Source: a virus. Taken from it: a DNA stretch of 24,785 nucleotides. The translations under genes and the position numbers were made by a program. The notes below the pieces were generated by a model that was not told where the DNA came from, searched no databases, and was given only the letters and a program-made list of their open reading frames with translations. Positions 7,079 to 14,545 of the stretch are shown in pieces. The DNA is taken from positions 1-24,785 of the IMG/VR virus record IMGVR_UViG_3300023049_000365; one strand, written 5' to 3'. Every line of letters starts with the position of its first letter. The stretch's first letter is position 1.

Positions 7079-7759
7079 ATGCCTGATAGGGTATGCACAA
7101 CATGTAAACAAAACAAGTCGGCTAATCAATTTGGTCGAGTGAAGTCTCGTTGTATCGATTGCGATAAGATCATTAAATCAGAGCGAAACAAACGATGGTA
7201 TGAAAACAATCGGGAAAGAGAGATTCAGAAGCGTTTGATTTATGCTAAACAGAATAGGTCTGACTGTAGCCGTCGACATAGAGAATATCGAGAAAGATTG
7301 AGAATAGAATGTTATAATATTCTTGGTAATGTTTGCATTTGTGGCGAAACCGACCAGAATGTGTTTCAAATTGACCATATCAACGATGATGGTGGAGAAG
7401 ATCGTCGTGAATTAGCTCCTCCCCAATTATTGCTTAAAGTGCAGGATTGTCCTGAAAGACATCAAATTCTTTGTGCTAATTGCAATTGGAGAAAAAGGCA
7501 ATCTTGGTTGCAGCGTAGTGAACCTGTCACTAAATTGCGAAATAAAGCAATCGAAAAGTACGGTGGCTGTTGTTTCGAGTGCAGCATTAATGATTATGAA
7601 GTTTTGCAATTCGACCATGTTGATAACGATGGTGTAAACAATTTTAGAAACCGAGTTATGAAGAAGAGGTATAATTCGTACATTAAAGAAGATCACAATG
7701 TTCAATTACTTTGTTGTAATTGTCACCAACGAAAGTCACTTGAATTATTGAAGGTATAA
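7079..7759 (+). CDS. Homing endonuclease with two HNH units
   Basis: A 226-residue protein. The ATG at 7079 sits one base after the previous stop and is preferred to an upstream in-frame start at 7037 that lies inside the preceding gene. It begins with a CTTCKQNK/CIDC zinc-knuckle region and a Lys/Arg-rich helix. Two HNH units follow in tandem: CICGE with FQIDHINDDG and LCANCNWRK, then CCFECS with LQFDHVDNDG and LLCCNCHQRKS. The conserved DH and the following Asn/His residues are present in the second unit; the first unit has Asn in place of the last His. It is an AT-rich free-standing nuclease inserted exactly between two structural genes. The second unit is closely related to the mini-HNH at 8642. 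Confidence 0.85.
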   Translation: MPDRVCTTCKQNKSANQFGRVKSRCIDCDKIIKSERNKRWYENNREREIQKRLIYAKQNRSDCSRRHREYRERLRIECYNILGNVCICGETDQNVFQIDHINDDGGEDRRELAPPQLLLKVQDCPERHQILCANCNWRKRQSWLQRSEPVTKLRNKAIEKYGGCCFECSINDYEVLQFDHVDNDGVNNFRNRVMKKRYNSYIKEDHNVQLLCCNCHQRKSLELLKV

Positions 7760-7761
7760 TC

Positions 7762-8391
7762 ATGAGCCTTTACGATTTTGGTTCAAGGGAAGATCAACCG
7801 GGGCCTAATCATTTTCTACAACAGTCTCAGGACAATCGTTCTGATCAGCAAAAGGAAGATGGTCCTTTATCGATTTATCGTCCGGATTCTCCTGAGGTGC
7901 TAACTGCTCGTACTCAAGCGGATGAGACGATCAACACTTCTGGGGCTCAGGTTAAGATTTATCCGCGTACTGATAATGCGGATTTTGACCTTGTATGGGA
8001 AGAAAATCCTGATCCTACATACTTGAATCATTATCGGATGAAGGCTTTTTTCAAGCCTGCTAATTTGAAGATTGAGTTGAAGAAGTGGGGGATTCAGACT
8101 GAGGCTCCGACTGAGATTGTTTTCAGTCATAGGATGCTTTATGAGGTGCTTGGTGAGCGGATGCTCAGAGCTGGTGATGTGATTTATCTTCCGTATAATG
8201 CGGCTGCGATCAATCCGACTCATTATCGTGTGACTAACGGGGCTCCTTCTGGGAATTTCCGTTATGTGTGGTTTTATTTTACTTGCCAAGCTGTCGTGCT
8301 CAAGGCCGATAGTACGATTCGTCCGCAAGATGATCTCCAGGATCGTCCTCAGGATGATCCGGGCGGTGCTGGTTTTCGGGAGTCTTATTAA
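7762..8391 (+). CDS. Putative neck/head-closure structural protein
   Basis: A 209-residue protein with a Gln/Asp-rich, probably disordered N-terminus (about 55 residues). A compact beta-rich core follows, with VKIYPRTDNADFDLVWEENP and, further on, DVIYLPYNAAAINPTHYRV and RYVWFYFTCQAVVLKAD, and a short Asp/Gln tail containing RPQDD twice. The sequence HYRV-x-n-FRYVWFYFTC resembles head-closure or stopper-type phage proteins, and the position between an adaptor-like and a terminator-like gene agrees. The specific role is inference. The stop overlaps the next ATG (TAATG). Confidence 0.55.
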   Translation: MSLYDFGSREDQPGPNHFLQQSQDNRSDQQKEDGPLSIYRPDSPEVLTARTQADETINTSGAQVKIYPRTDNADFDLVWEENPDPTYLNHYRMKAFFKPANLKIELKKWGIQTEAPTEIVFSHRMLYEVLGERMLRAGDVIYLPYNAAAINPTHYRVTNGAPSGNFRYVWFYFTCQAVVLKADSTIRPQDDLQDRPQDDPGGAGFRESY

Positions 8392-8645
8392 TGGCTGAAG
8401 GATTTAATCCTTTGCGTCGTGCTCTTGAAGTTAAGATGCATGCGGTTGTGAATGATGCGGCTCGTGATATTGCTGATCGGGTGAATAAGGTCGAGCCTCA
8501 GTTTAGGGCGAAGCCGGAGCAGACGGGTTCGGGGCCTCAGGCGGCTGAGGTGACTGTTACGGGGGCTGCTGAGTTACCCAAAGATAAGAAGGCTAAGATT
8601 ATTCAAGGAATCGAGGCGGCAATTGAGGATACTTTAAAACGATGA
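8391..8645 (+). CDS. Small unknown protein, translationally coupled
   Basis: An 84-residue helical protein rich in Ala and Lys/Glu (LRRALEVKMHAVVNDAARDI; KAKIIQGIEAAIEDTLKR). Its ATG overlaps the stop of the preceding gene, and its own TGA overlaps the ATG of the mini-HNH (ATGA). Third positions are strongly G/T, like the flanking structural genes, so it belongs to that operon. No family recognised; probably a minor virion or assembly factor. Confidence 0.6.
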   Translation: MAEGFNPLRRALEVKMHAVVNDAARDIADRVNKVEPQFRAKPEQTGSGPQAAEVTVTGAAELPKDKKAKIIQGIEAAIEDTLKR

Positions 8646-8839
8646 AATTATGCAATGAATGTGGAGAAAGTGATCATGAGGTTCTCCAATTTGATCATAT
8701 TGATAACGACGGCATCAATGGTTCAAAATATGGCGTTGCTGCATCGAGATATCGAAAATATATCAACACTGATTTAAACATACAATTATTGTGTTGTAAT
8801 TGTTATCAAATAAAGTCAGTAAACAAATTGAAGGTTTAA
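8642..8839 (+). CDS. Mini-HNH protein (65 residues)
   Basis: A 65-residue protein that is essentially one HNH unit: CNEC, EVLQFDHIDNDG, then QLLCCNCYQIKS, ending in LKV. It aligns end to end with the second unit of the HNH gene at 7079, including the identical C-terminal LKV. The final His of that unit (NCHQRK) is Tyr here (NCYQIK), so activity is doubtful. The ATG overlaps the stop of the upstream gene and its TAA is one base before the GTG of the next, so it fits seamlessly between two structural genes. It could be a truncated homing endonuclease or a minimal nuclease or DNA-binding protein. Its composition is AT-rich against G/T-rich neighbours. Confidence 0.7.
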   Translation: MKLCNECGESDHEVLQFDHIDNDGINGSKYGVAASRYRKYINTDLNIQLLCCNCYQIKSVNKLKV

Positions 8840-8840
8840 A

Positions 8841-9665
8841 GTGGGTATCTATCAATTTGATGGCGATCTCCGACAGTCTCCGAATCCTGAGTCTTTGGGG
8901 CCGCATGTTCGTAAGATTCCTGCTATTCAGCAGCTTGATGATATTCAGGATAAGCGTGTTGAACTCATGGGTGAGTTCACTGGGCAGTATTCTGCGTATG
9001 TTCGTGAGGATGTGCCTGTTGCTTTTCATGCTCTTGAGCGTTCTTTGAAGCATTATTTTGGTGATCTTCCGGTTCCGGCTAAGGATCATGTTCGGTTTAT
9101 GAGGGTGCGGATTGCGGGTTCTAATCGGGCTGTTTTGATGCATACTCAGGCTCAGCAGGAGGGGCAGACTATTCTTCCTATTGCTGCTCTGTCTGGTGGG
9201 AAGGATTATGAATTTAATCCAGAGAAATATAGTTTACCCTTTTTCCCTATGGCTGTTCGTTATCTTAATAACTCGCGTAATAAGGTTGCGAAGGTCTTTC
9301 GGCCTGTTCCGGTTTTGGTGAATTACACGTTGACTGTGGTTACTGAGTCGAAACGTGATATGGGTACGATTCAGACTCATTTGATGCGTCGGTTCAATCC
9401 TTATGCTGAATTGATGGTCGATGATGGGAGAATTAGTGGTGCTGTTCAATTGCATTATAAAGGTGCAAATACTACTACTGAGTTGGAAGTTCCTTTTGAT
9501 CAGGACCAAGTAAATACCTGGGAATTGAATTTTCAAGCTGAGACTTGGATTCCTTTGCCAGAGCTTGTTACGCCTACTGTTCGCGGTACGATTGCCGTTT
9601 GGAAAGAAAGCTGCACGAGCACAGTTGATCTAAACATTCCTCCGTTCTTAGAAGCCGGGGCTTAA
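8841..9665 (+). CDS. Putative tail terminator/tail completion protein
   Basis: A 274-residue protein starting at GTG one base after the mini-HNH stop. The central part, FRPVPVLVNYTLTVVT with RDMGTIQTHLMRRFNPYAEL and then WELNFQAETWIPLPEL, resembles T4 gp15-like tail terminator proteins and related neck proteins: a beta-strand with PVP-x-x-x-NYTL, then a helix and F-P. The order neck, terminator, sheath supports this. The last codons (DLNIPPFLEAGA) are repeated at 11138-11176 beyond the next gene. Codon third positions change from G/T-rich to mixed in the last 250 bases. Assignment to gp15 is by pattern and context. Confidence 0.55.
   Translation: MGIYQFDGDLRQSPNPESLGPHVRKIPAIQQLDDIQDKRVELMGEFTGQYSAYVREDVPVAFHALERSLKHYFGDLPVPAKDHVRFMRVRIAGSNRAVLMHTQAQQEGQTILPIAALSGGKDYEFNPEKYSLPFFPMAVRYLNNSRNKVAKVFRPVPVLVNYTLTVVTESKRDMGTIQTHLMRRFNPYAELMVDDGRISGAVQLHYKGANTTTELEVPFDQDQVNTWELNFQAETWIPLPELVTPTVRGTIAVWKESCTSTVDLNIPPFLEAGA
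9627..9665 (+). repeat. 39-bp direct repeat, copy A (end of terminator gene)
   Basis: The last 39 bases of the gene at 8841, encoding DLNIPPFLEAGA plus stop. It matches 35 of 39 bases with 11138-11176. Two of the four differences are synonymous (TTC/TTT and TTA/CTA). The other two change the last codon from Ala to Thr. Confidence 0.85.
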
Positions 9666-9667
9666 AA

Positions 9668-11017
9668 ATGAAATTATACCTCATCAGTGAAGCCACGGTA
9701 GATCAGGTTCAACGGAAGATCCCGACATGGGCTAAGAAATATTTCGACGGCGACGAACAGAAAGCTGCCGATCTTCTTCCAGATATTATCGCTTCTGATC
9801 CAACACGAGGAAAGTATTCTGAGTGGTTGGTTAAACAGTGGAAAGACAAAACCGCAAGATTTCCTGAAGATAACGAGAAACTTTTGAAGAATCTGACCCT
9901 TTTTCATCAGAAGAAGTCTAAGCTCGACGAGAAAGATATCGGTCGATATACCCCAGGGTCTCTGGCTAAGGCGTTGGATCAACAGTTTAGTCTAACTAAT
10001 TCTGAAAGAAGGGATGCTAGGAAGGGTGGAATGCAACTGCCGCCTGGGGCGAAGCTAGTTCTAACAAAAGGTAAACACAAAGTTGTTGAAATTACTGACG
10101 CCAAGGCTTCTTCTCTACTCTGTTCTGGGACTGCGTGGTGTGTAGCTAATATTTATACTGCTGAAGAATATTTAAATGACGGTTCGCTATTCTTGGTTTA
10201 TGAGAATAATGAGAGGAAATATCTTATTCATTATGATAGCGATCAATTTATGGATATTTACGATAATGAGGTAGAACCAGAGATAAAGTTTAAGTTGGTG
10301 GACCTATTAGAACAAATTACTGGTATTAATAAGAACAACGACGCTTCCCTGGCCTTTAATTATGCTGTATCTATTATTGGGGGTCGTTGGCCAGAGGGAG
10401 AGACTGCTATAAGCAAAGACCCGCACATCGCCCTTGATTATGCTTTATATGTTATTAAGGGTCGTTGGCCAGAGGGAGAGGCTGCTATAAGTAAAGACCC
10501 AAGTTCCGCCTTTAATTATGCTAAATATGTTATTGGGGGTCGTTGGCCAGAGGGAGAGGCTGCTATAAGTAAAGACCCAAGTTCCGCCTTTAATTATGCT
10601 AAAAATGTTATTAAGGGTCGTTGGCCAGAGGGAGAGGCTGCTATAAGTAAAGACCCAAGTTCCGCCTTTAATTATGCTAAAAATGTTATTAAGGGTCGTT
10701 GGCCAGAGGGAGAGACTGCTATAAGCAAAGACCCGCACATCGCCTTTGGTTATGCTAAAAACATTATTGGGGGTCGTTGGCCAGAGGGAGAGACTGCTAT
10801 AAGTAAAAACCCAGAGTCCGCCTTTAATTATGCTAAAAATGTTATTGGGGGTCGTTGGCCAGAGGGAGAGGCTGCTATAAGCAAATATTCAGATTCTGCC
10901 TTTGGTTATGCTAAAAACATTATTGGGGGTCGTTTTCCTGAGGGAGAGACTGCTATGAGCAAAGACCCACATCTGTTAAAATTATATCAAGAGATTGTCA
11001 ACCAAGATGGTTCATGA
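9668..11017 (+). CDS. Repeat protein with WC-motif domain and capsid-targeting-like leader
   Basis: A 449-residue protein. It begins MKLYLISEATVD, where ISE-A resembles a T4 gp21-type prohead protease site, so the first eight residues may be a capsid-targeting leader. The N-terminal domain (to about 228) contains SLLCSGTAWCVANIYTAEEY and LVYENNERKYLIHYDSDQ, the pattern of a family of phage proteins of unknown function usually reading GT-x-WC. Residues 229-436 are eight 26-residue units of the form AFNYAKNVIKGRWPEGEAAI-SKDPSS, probably a helical-repeat solenoid for protein binding. The gene lies in a cassette bracketed by a duplicated 39-bp gene end. Function is unknown; packaging into the head and injection as a host-binding factor is a hypothesis. 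The C-terminal tail is short (13 residues). Confidence 0.75.
   Translation: MKLYLISEATVDQVQRKIPTWAKKYFDGDEQKAADLLPDIIASDPTRGKYSEWLVKQWKDKTARFPEDNEKLLKNLTLFHQKKSKLDEKDIGRYTPGSLAKALDQQFSLTNSERRDARKGGMQLPPGAKLVLTKGKHKVVEITDAKASSLLCSGTAWCVANIYTAEEYLNDGSLFLVYENNERKYLIHYDSDQFMDIYDNEVEPEIKFKLVDLLEQITGINKNNDASLAFNYAVSIIGGRWPEGETAISKDPHIALDYALYVIKGRWPEGEAAISKDPSSAFNYAKYVIGGRWPEGEAAISKDPSSAFNYAKNVIKGRWPEGEAAISKDPSSAFNYAKNVIKGRWPEGETAISKDPHIAFGYAKNIIGGRWPEGETAISKNPESAFNYAKNVIGGRWPEGEAAISKYSDSAFGYAKNIIGGRFPEGETAMSKDPHLLKLYQEIVNQDGS
10352..10975 (+). repeat. Eight tandem 78-bp coding repeats
   Basis: Eight in-frame units of exactly 78 bp encode 26 residues each. The marker GGTCGTTGGCCAGAGGGAGA recurs every 78 bases (first at about 10382), and the last unit is diverged (CGTTTTCCTGAGGG). 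Units 3 to 5 are almost identical at DNA level, which indicates recent amplification or conversion inside the array. The array is wholly inside the gene at 9668. Confidence 0.95.
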
Positions 11018-11137
11018 ATCTCAAAGAAGAGTGTCTAATTGTTTGATTGTGTTGTGGATGCGAATAACATAGTTAAATAGTCAGATGCTTTGTCAAGATT
11101 AAATATTATTGGGAAAGAAAATTGTTTAATTTTTATC
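11018..11137. other. Non-coding tail of the inserted cassette
   Basis: AT-rich stretch after the repeat-protein stop with no open frame of note and no clear terminator. The bases from about 11112, in frame with the downstream repeat, read GKENCLIFI, against WKESCTSTV in the original gene with the same spacing. The homology to the terminator gene therefore extends faintly upstream of the 39-bp match. An in-frame stop at 11078 limits it. Confidence 0.5.
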
Positions 11138-11176
11138 GATCTAAACATTCCTCCGTTTCTAGAAGCCGGGACCTAA
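11138..11176 (+). repeat. 39-bp direct repeat, copy B (orphan gene end)
   Basis: A second copy of the end of the terminator gene, reading DLNIPPFLEAGT and TAA, placed one base before the ATG of the next gene (TAAGATG). It is not part of any complete gene here. It recreates the normal junction between the terminator gene and its downstream neighbour, as expected if a cassette was inserted at the gene end. Confidence 0.85.
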
Positions 11177-11177
11177 G

Positions 11178-11456
11178 ATGGCCAACATCAAATCAAAGAC
11201 AAAAGCACGTGCAAAAGATATTAAGCGTGCTAGGACTAATGAGCATAATCCTATTCGGATTATCAACTGTTCCAATCAAATGATCCCTGTGCAATTGAGT
11301 GCAGAGGGCGAAGACTTTTTTCGTGGACAACAGCAGATACAATTGCAATCAGGTAAAGATGTACTGATTGATGAGAAATATCTGATTAAGGGGCAGGCCG
11401 AAAACTTGCAACAACGCGGTTTGTTAAAACTAATAAAACCAACTGTCAGCGAGTGA
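11178..11456 (+). CDS. Small unknown protein upstream of the sheath
   Basis: A 92-residue protein with a very basic N-terminus (KSKTKARAKDIKRAR), then a predicted beta-rich part IRIINCSNQMIPVQLS, QIQLQSGKDVLIDEKYL and a C-terminal AENLQQRGLLKLIKP. The spacing and alternation look like a small beta-domain protein. Its ATG follows copy B of the 39-bp repeat, so its translation start region would have been inside the original terminator gene end. Its place directly before the sheath suggests a tail role. No family recognised. Confidence 0.6.
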   Translation: MANIKSKTKARAKDIKRARTNEHNPIRIINCSNQMIPVQLSAEGEDFFRGQQQIQLQSGKDVLIDEKYLIKGQAENLQQRGLLKLIKPTVSE

Positions 11457-11534
11457 TATTCGCCTTCAATAGAATACGCTCCGTTCTAGCAAAATTACCT
11501 TTGAAACATCTAATAATTGCGGAGCTTTGAAACA

Positions 11535-14390
11535 ATGCCAACTTACTTGAGCCCCGGCGTCTACTCAAGAGTGGTCGAAATCGCTCAGCTGCCTAACGCA
11601 GCTGGTCCTCTTCGTCCCGGCTTTATTGGTACCGCCCAAAAAGGCCCAGTGAACACGCCAGTATTAATCACTAATGCTCAGCAGTTCATTGATGTCTTTG
11701 GAGAGCCCTTCCCCAACAGCTATCTTGGATACGCAGTCCTGGCTTACCTTGAAGAAGGAAACCAAGCCTACGTGCTTCGAATCGGTGTTGAGTGCGAAGA
11801 AGGCCAACCAGCTTCTTTGAATGAAGTCTGCATCGACACAAGCGGTTCCCGAATCGAAGGTTGGGGCCGTGTCCCAGTCTTCTCCGGAATCGATGTCGGT
11901 CGTTTGACACTGCGTGGTATTGGCAACGGTGCCAACGACAACCCACCACCAGTCTCATTCCACCCGTCCAGCATTTTCAACATCAACTATACTGATGCTA
12001 GCCTCAGCTCCACCAATGGTGCGACTGCTGCTACTCTTGGTATTCTTGGGAATTACACTGGCGATATCGACGACTCCTTCACACTCGTCGTCAACAGCGA
12101 ACCAGACCTCTCTTCAGGAGCAGGCATCGGTGGTTCCGAATTCCAGATCATCCGAAACAGCGACGGTGAAGTGCTCGTGGACGACGTAATCGTCGACCCA
12201 AGTGCTAACAACGTCTCGAACTACATCACTATTCCAGACGCTGGATTCAGTGTTCGAGTTCAACTGACTTCAGGCGAACTTGATGTCGGTGACACATTCA
12301 CATGGAATGTCGAGCCCGATAACCGATCCTTCGCTGTAGCAGTCGAAGGGGCAACGACTCCTAACGTGTACCAAATGCCAACGGCAACGTACACCAGCGT
12401 TAATGCTTTCGTCAACGCCGCAAACGCCCTGTTGGTTTCAGAAGATTACATCTTCGTCAACACGGTGCTCGAAGGCGTTGAGACAGCAGAGATTGTTTCG
12501 GTCACTGAAGGCGAAAGACTTCAACTGATGGCGACCAACGCTTTTGCTTTGGAAGTCGACACGCAACAATTCGCTTGGGATATCCCACGTGCATTCTTGC
12601 TCGGCCTTGATCCAGGTCCTCACACCTTCAGCTCGCAGAACAACCGAGTTCTGTTGAACGTGATCGGCGAAAATGACACCCAACAAATCGGTGTCTCGGT
12701 CGCAGCTGGTAACAACATTACCACTGCCTCGATCGTCGGAACAATCGACGGAGCTGGAACAAACGGTGGTGAAGTCTACTACGAAGCAATCGAATTGACA
12801 GTACCCGGTGGAACAACCCACTTGGTCATCATCGCTTCCGAAGACCACCAGTACGATACTCTTGAGCTTGAAGCCAACTTCAGTAATATTAAGGTTCTAC
12901 GATTCGCTGATGAGGTTGATATTCTCAATCCTTATCGCCGAAGCTACCGTGGTTTCTTCGACAGCCGATTGTCGCTGCCAGCTCCTGGTCAGAACAACCC
13001 TGCCAACCCGCTTTCCTGCGAAAACAACCCGTTATCAGCGGCTTGTGTCTCGGACACGAACTACTTCCAAAACATCGTTGGATGGTTCGTCACTCCAAGT
13101 GCCGGAACATGGGCAGATGACGTCACAGTTCAGCTCTCCCTCTTCACCGAGGGTGTGGGTGACATCGCTGGCCGTTACAAGTTGATTGTTCTTGGTCGTG
13201 AAGGAGAAATCCTTGAACGAGTCGAAGACTTCACATTCGACAAGAACGACAGCAACTACGTCGCTAACCTGATTAACCCAGGTTCCAGCGGTGGCGGTCT
13301 TCGCGGAAACCTCTACGTTCATTGGGAAGAGCGTCCCGGCTTCTTGAACAATGATCCAAACTTGTCGACTTACGAAATTCGTCAGCCTTCGCAGTTTGCT
13401 TCTCGTCAGTACACTGGTGGTGCCAATGGTATCCCAACTGACCCAAGCTTCTCGAATTTGCTGGATGCTGCCGTTATCGGTAGTCCTCAGCTTGCGACTG
13501 GTTTGTATGCCTTCGAGAACCCAGAGGGGTTGGAAGTCGATGTGCTCGCTACTCCAGGATTCAGTTCTGGTGCGGTGATTGGTACTGCGATTCAAATCGT
13601 CTCGGGCCGTGGTGACTCAGTCTACCTCGTCGATCCTCCGTTCGGGCTTCGCCCACAACAAACGGTCGATTGGCACAATGGTATGCTCTTGAGCGATCTG
13701 CAGCAAGCGATCAACACGAGCTATGCTGGTCTTTACACTGGTTGGTTGCTGGTCTTCGATCAGTTCTCTGGTCAGAACATTTGGATTCCACCATCCGGCC
13801 ACATTTCCGCTGTCTTCAGCCGCAGTGCTCGTGAAGGTGATCCGTGGTCGGCTCCTGCCGGTCTTCGTCGTGGTCGGCTCTTGAGCCCAATCGCGGTCGA
13901 ATACTCGCCAACTCAAGGTGAACGTGATTTGCTCTACGGATCGGGCAACAGCGTTAACCCAATTGTGAATTTCACTCAAGAAGGACTGACCGTCTGGGGC
14001 AACCGAACGTTGCAACGTGGTGAGTCTCCTTTGAGTCGGATGGACGTCCGGTTGCTCGTGAACCGCGTACGACGTGGCTTGGCTCAGTTGCTCCGCAACT
14101 TTGTCTTTGAGCCCAACGATCGTGTTTTGTGGTCGCAGGTTCGGGCTTCGATCAATCCGTTCTTGAGTGATATTCAGTCTCGTCGCGGTTTGGTTGAGTT
14201 TGTTGTGATCGTGGATGAGAACAACAATACTCCTGAGCGAATTGATCGTGGTGAGCTTTGGGTTTCGGTGATTTTGGTACCGCAACGCTCGGCTGAGATC
14301 GTCGTGCTCAATATTGGTGTTACTCGTCAGAGCGTTAGCTTGACTTCGGAAGAAGTCTTGTCGGCTGTTGGCGTTATGAATGGTGGTTAA
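11535..14390 (+). CDS. Contractile tail sheath protein
   Basis: A 951-residue sheath protein. The N-terminus MPTYLSPGVYSRVVEIAQ followed by GFIGTAQKGP, PVLITNAQQFIDVFG and AYVLRIG is the classic sheath opening. The C-terminal domain has NRTLQ, SRMDVRLLVNRVRRGLAQLL, FEPND and LWSQVRASINPFLSDI, the conserved core that polymerises around the tube. The middle (about 110-560) is a large beta-rich insertion including LDVGDTFTWNVEP, probably surface-exposed. This makes the protein much longer than T4 gp18 (659 residues). ATG 11535 follows GGAG and is preferred to an upstream TTG at 11517. Third positions are mainly A/C in the first two thirds and G/T in the last third. Tandem terminators follow. Confidence 0.95.
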   Translation: MPTYLSPGVYSRVVEIAQLPNAAGPLRPGFIGTAQKGPVNTPVLITNAQQFIDVFGEPFPNSYLGYAVLAYLEEGNQAYVLRIGVECEEGQPASLNEVCIDTSGSRIEGWGRVPVFSGIDVGRLTLRGIGNGANDNPPPVSFHPSSIFNINYTDASLSSTNGATAATLGILGNYTGDIDDSFTLVVNSEPDLSSGAGIGGSEFQIIRNSDGEVLVDDVIVDPSANNVSNYITIPDAGFSVRVQLTSGELDVGDTFTWNVEPDNRSFAVAVEGATTPNVYQMPTATYTSVNAFVNAANALLVSEDYIFVNTVLEGVETAEIVSVTEGERLQLMATNAFALEVDTQQFAWDIPRAFLLGLDPGPHTFSSQNNRVLLNVIGENDTQQIGVSVAAGNNITTASIVGTIDGAGTNGGEVYYEAIELTVPGGTTHLVIIASEDHQYDTLELEANFSNIKVLRFADEVDILNPYRRSYRGFFDSRLSLPAPGQNNPANPLSCENNPLSAACVSDTNYFQNIVGWFVTPSAGTWADDVTVQLSLFTEGVGDIAGRYKLIVLGREGEILERVEDFTFDKNDSNYVANLINPGSSGGGLRGNLYVHWEERPGFLNNDPNLSTYEIRQPSQFASRQYTGGANGIPTDPSFSNLLDAAVIGSPQLATGLYAFENPEGLEVDVLATPGFSSGAVIGTAIQIVSGRGDSVYLVDPPFGLRPQQTVDWHNGMLLSDLQQAINTSYAGLYTGWLLVFDQFSGQNIWIPPSGHISAVFSRSAREGDPWSAPAGLRRGRLLSPIAVEYSPTQGERDLLYGSGNSVNPIVNFTQEGLTVWGNRTLQRGESPLSRMDVRLLVNRVRRGLAQLLRNFVFEPNDRVLWSQVRASINPFLSDIQSRRGLVEFVVIVDENNNTPERIDRGELWVSVILVPQRSAEIVVLNIGVTRQSVSLTSEEVLSAVGVMNGG

Positions 14391-14410
14391 TCGTTAGAGC
14401 GATTGTCGTC

Positions 14411-14439
14411 AATGGGGAGCCCCTAGAAGGCTCCCCATT
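14411..14439 (+). terminator. Hairpin terminator after the sheath gene
   Basis: A perfect 11-bp stem, AATGGGGAGCC with GGCTCCCCATT, encloses a 7-base loop, 20 bases after the sheath stop. The downstream T run is weak (GGTGTATTTT), so it may work together with the second hairpin. Confidence 0.7.
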
Positions 14440-14470
14440 GGTGTATTTTGGGGGTCACCCCTTCTTTAAC

Positions 14471-14506
14471 ATGGGGTGTTGGCGGTGTGGTCAACGCCCC
14501 ATTTTT
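14471..14506 (+). terminator. Second tandem terminator
   Basis: An 11-bp stem, ATGGGGTGTTG with CAACGCCCCAT and a single T-G wobble, has a 10-base loop and is followed directly by TTTTT. It is a typical intrinsic terminator and, with the hairpin at 14411, separates the sheath unit from the acetyltransferase gene. Confidence 0.8.
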
Positions 14507-14545
14507 GTATTCTTTCCAAACATATTATACTTGGGGAGACATGCT

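Noticed and set aside
10445-10738. Minus-strand open frame of 97 residues in the repeat array
   Set aside because: It is the complement of the repeated coding units and exists only because the repeat lacks stops on that strand.
10352-10975. Regular repeat array that could look like a CRISPR
   Set aside because: The period is 78 bp with no unique spacers, and the whole array is one open frame with a consistent 26-residue unit.
11517-11534. TTG start six codons upstream of the sheath ATG
   Set aside because: MPTYLSPGVYSR is the normal sheath opening, and the GGAG site fits the ATG at 11535; the TTG would read through that site.
13035-14285. Long minus-strand open frames under the sheath gene
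   Set aside because: They are shadows of a strongly supported sheath coding sequence and have no recognisable motifs.
14506-14531. Possible sigma70-like promoter before the acetyltransferase (TTGTAT and TATACT)
   Set aside because: The 15-bp spacing is short, and the predicted start would fall on the Shine-Dalgarno sequence, so the match is not convincing.
14438-14545. Longer N-terminus for the acetyltransferase gene
   Set aside because: It would be translated through the second terminator; ATG 14546 has a good GGGGAG site and starts the GNAT fold.
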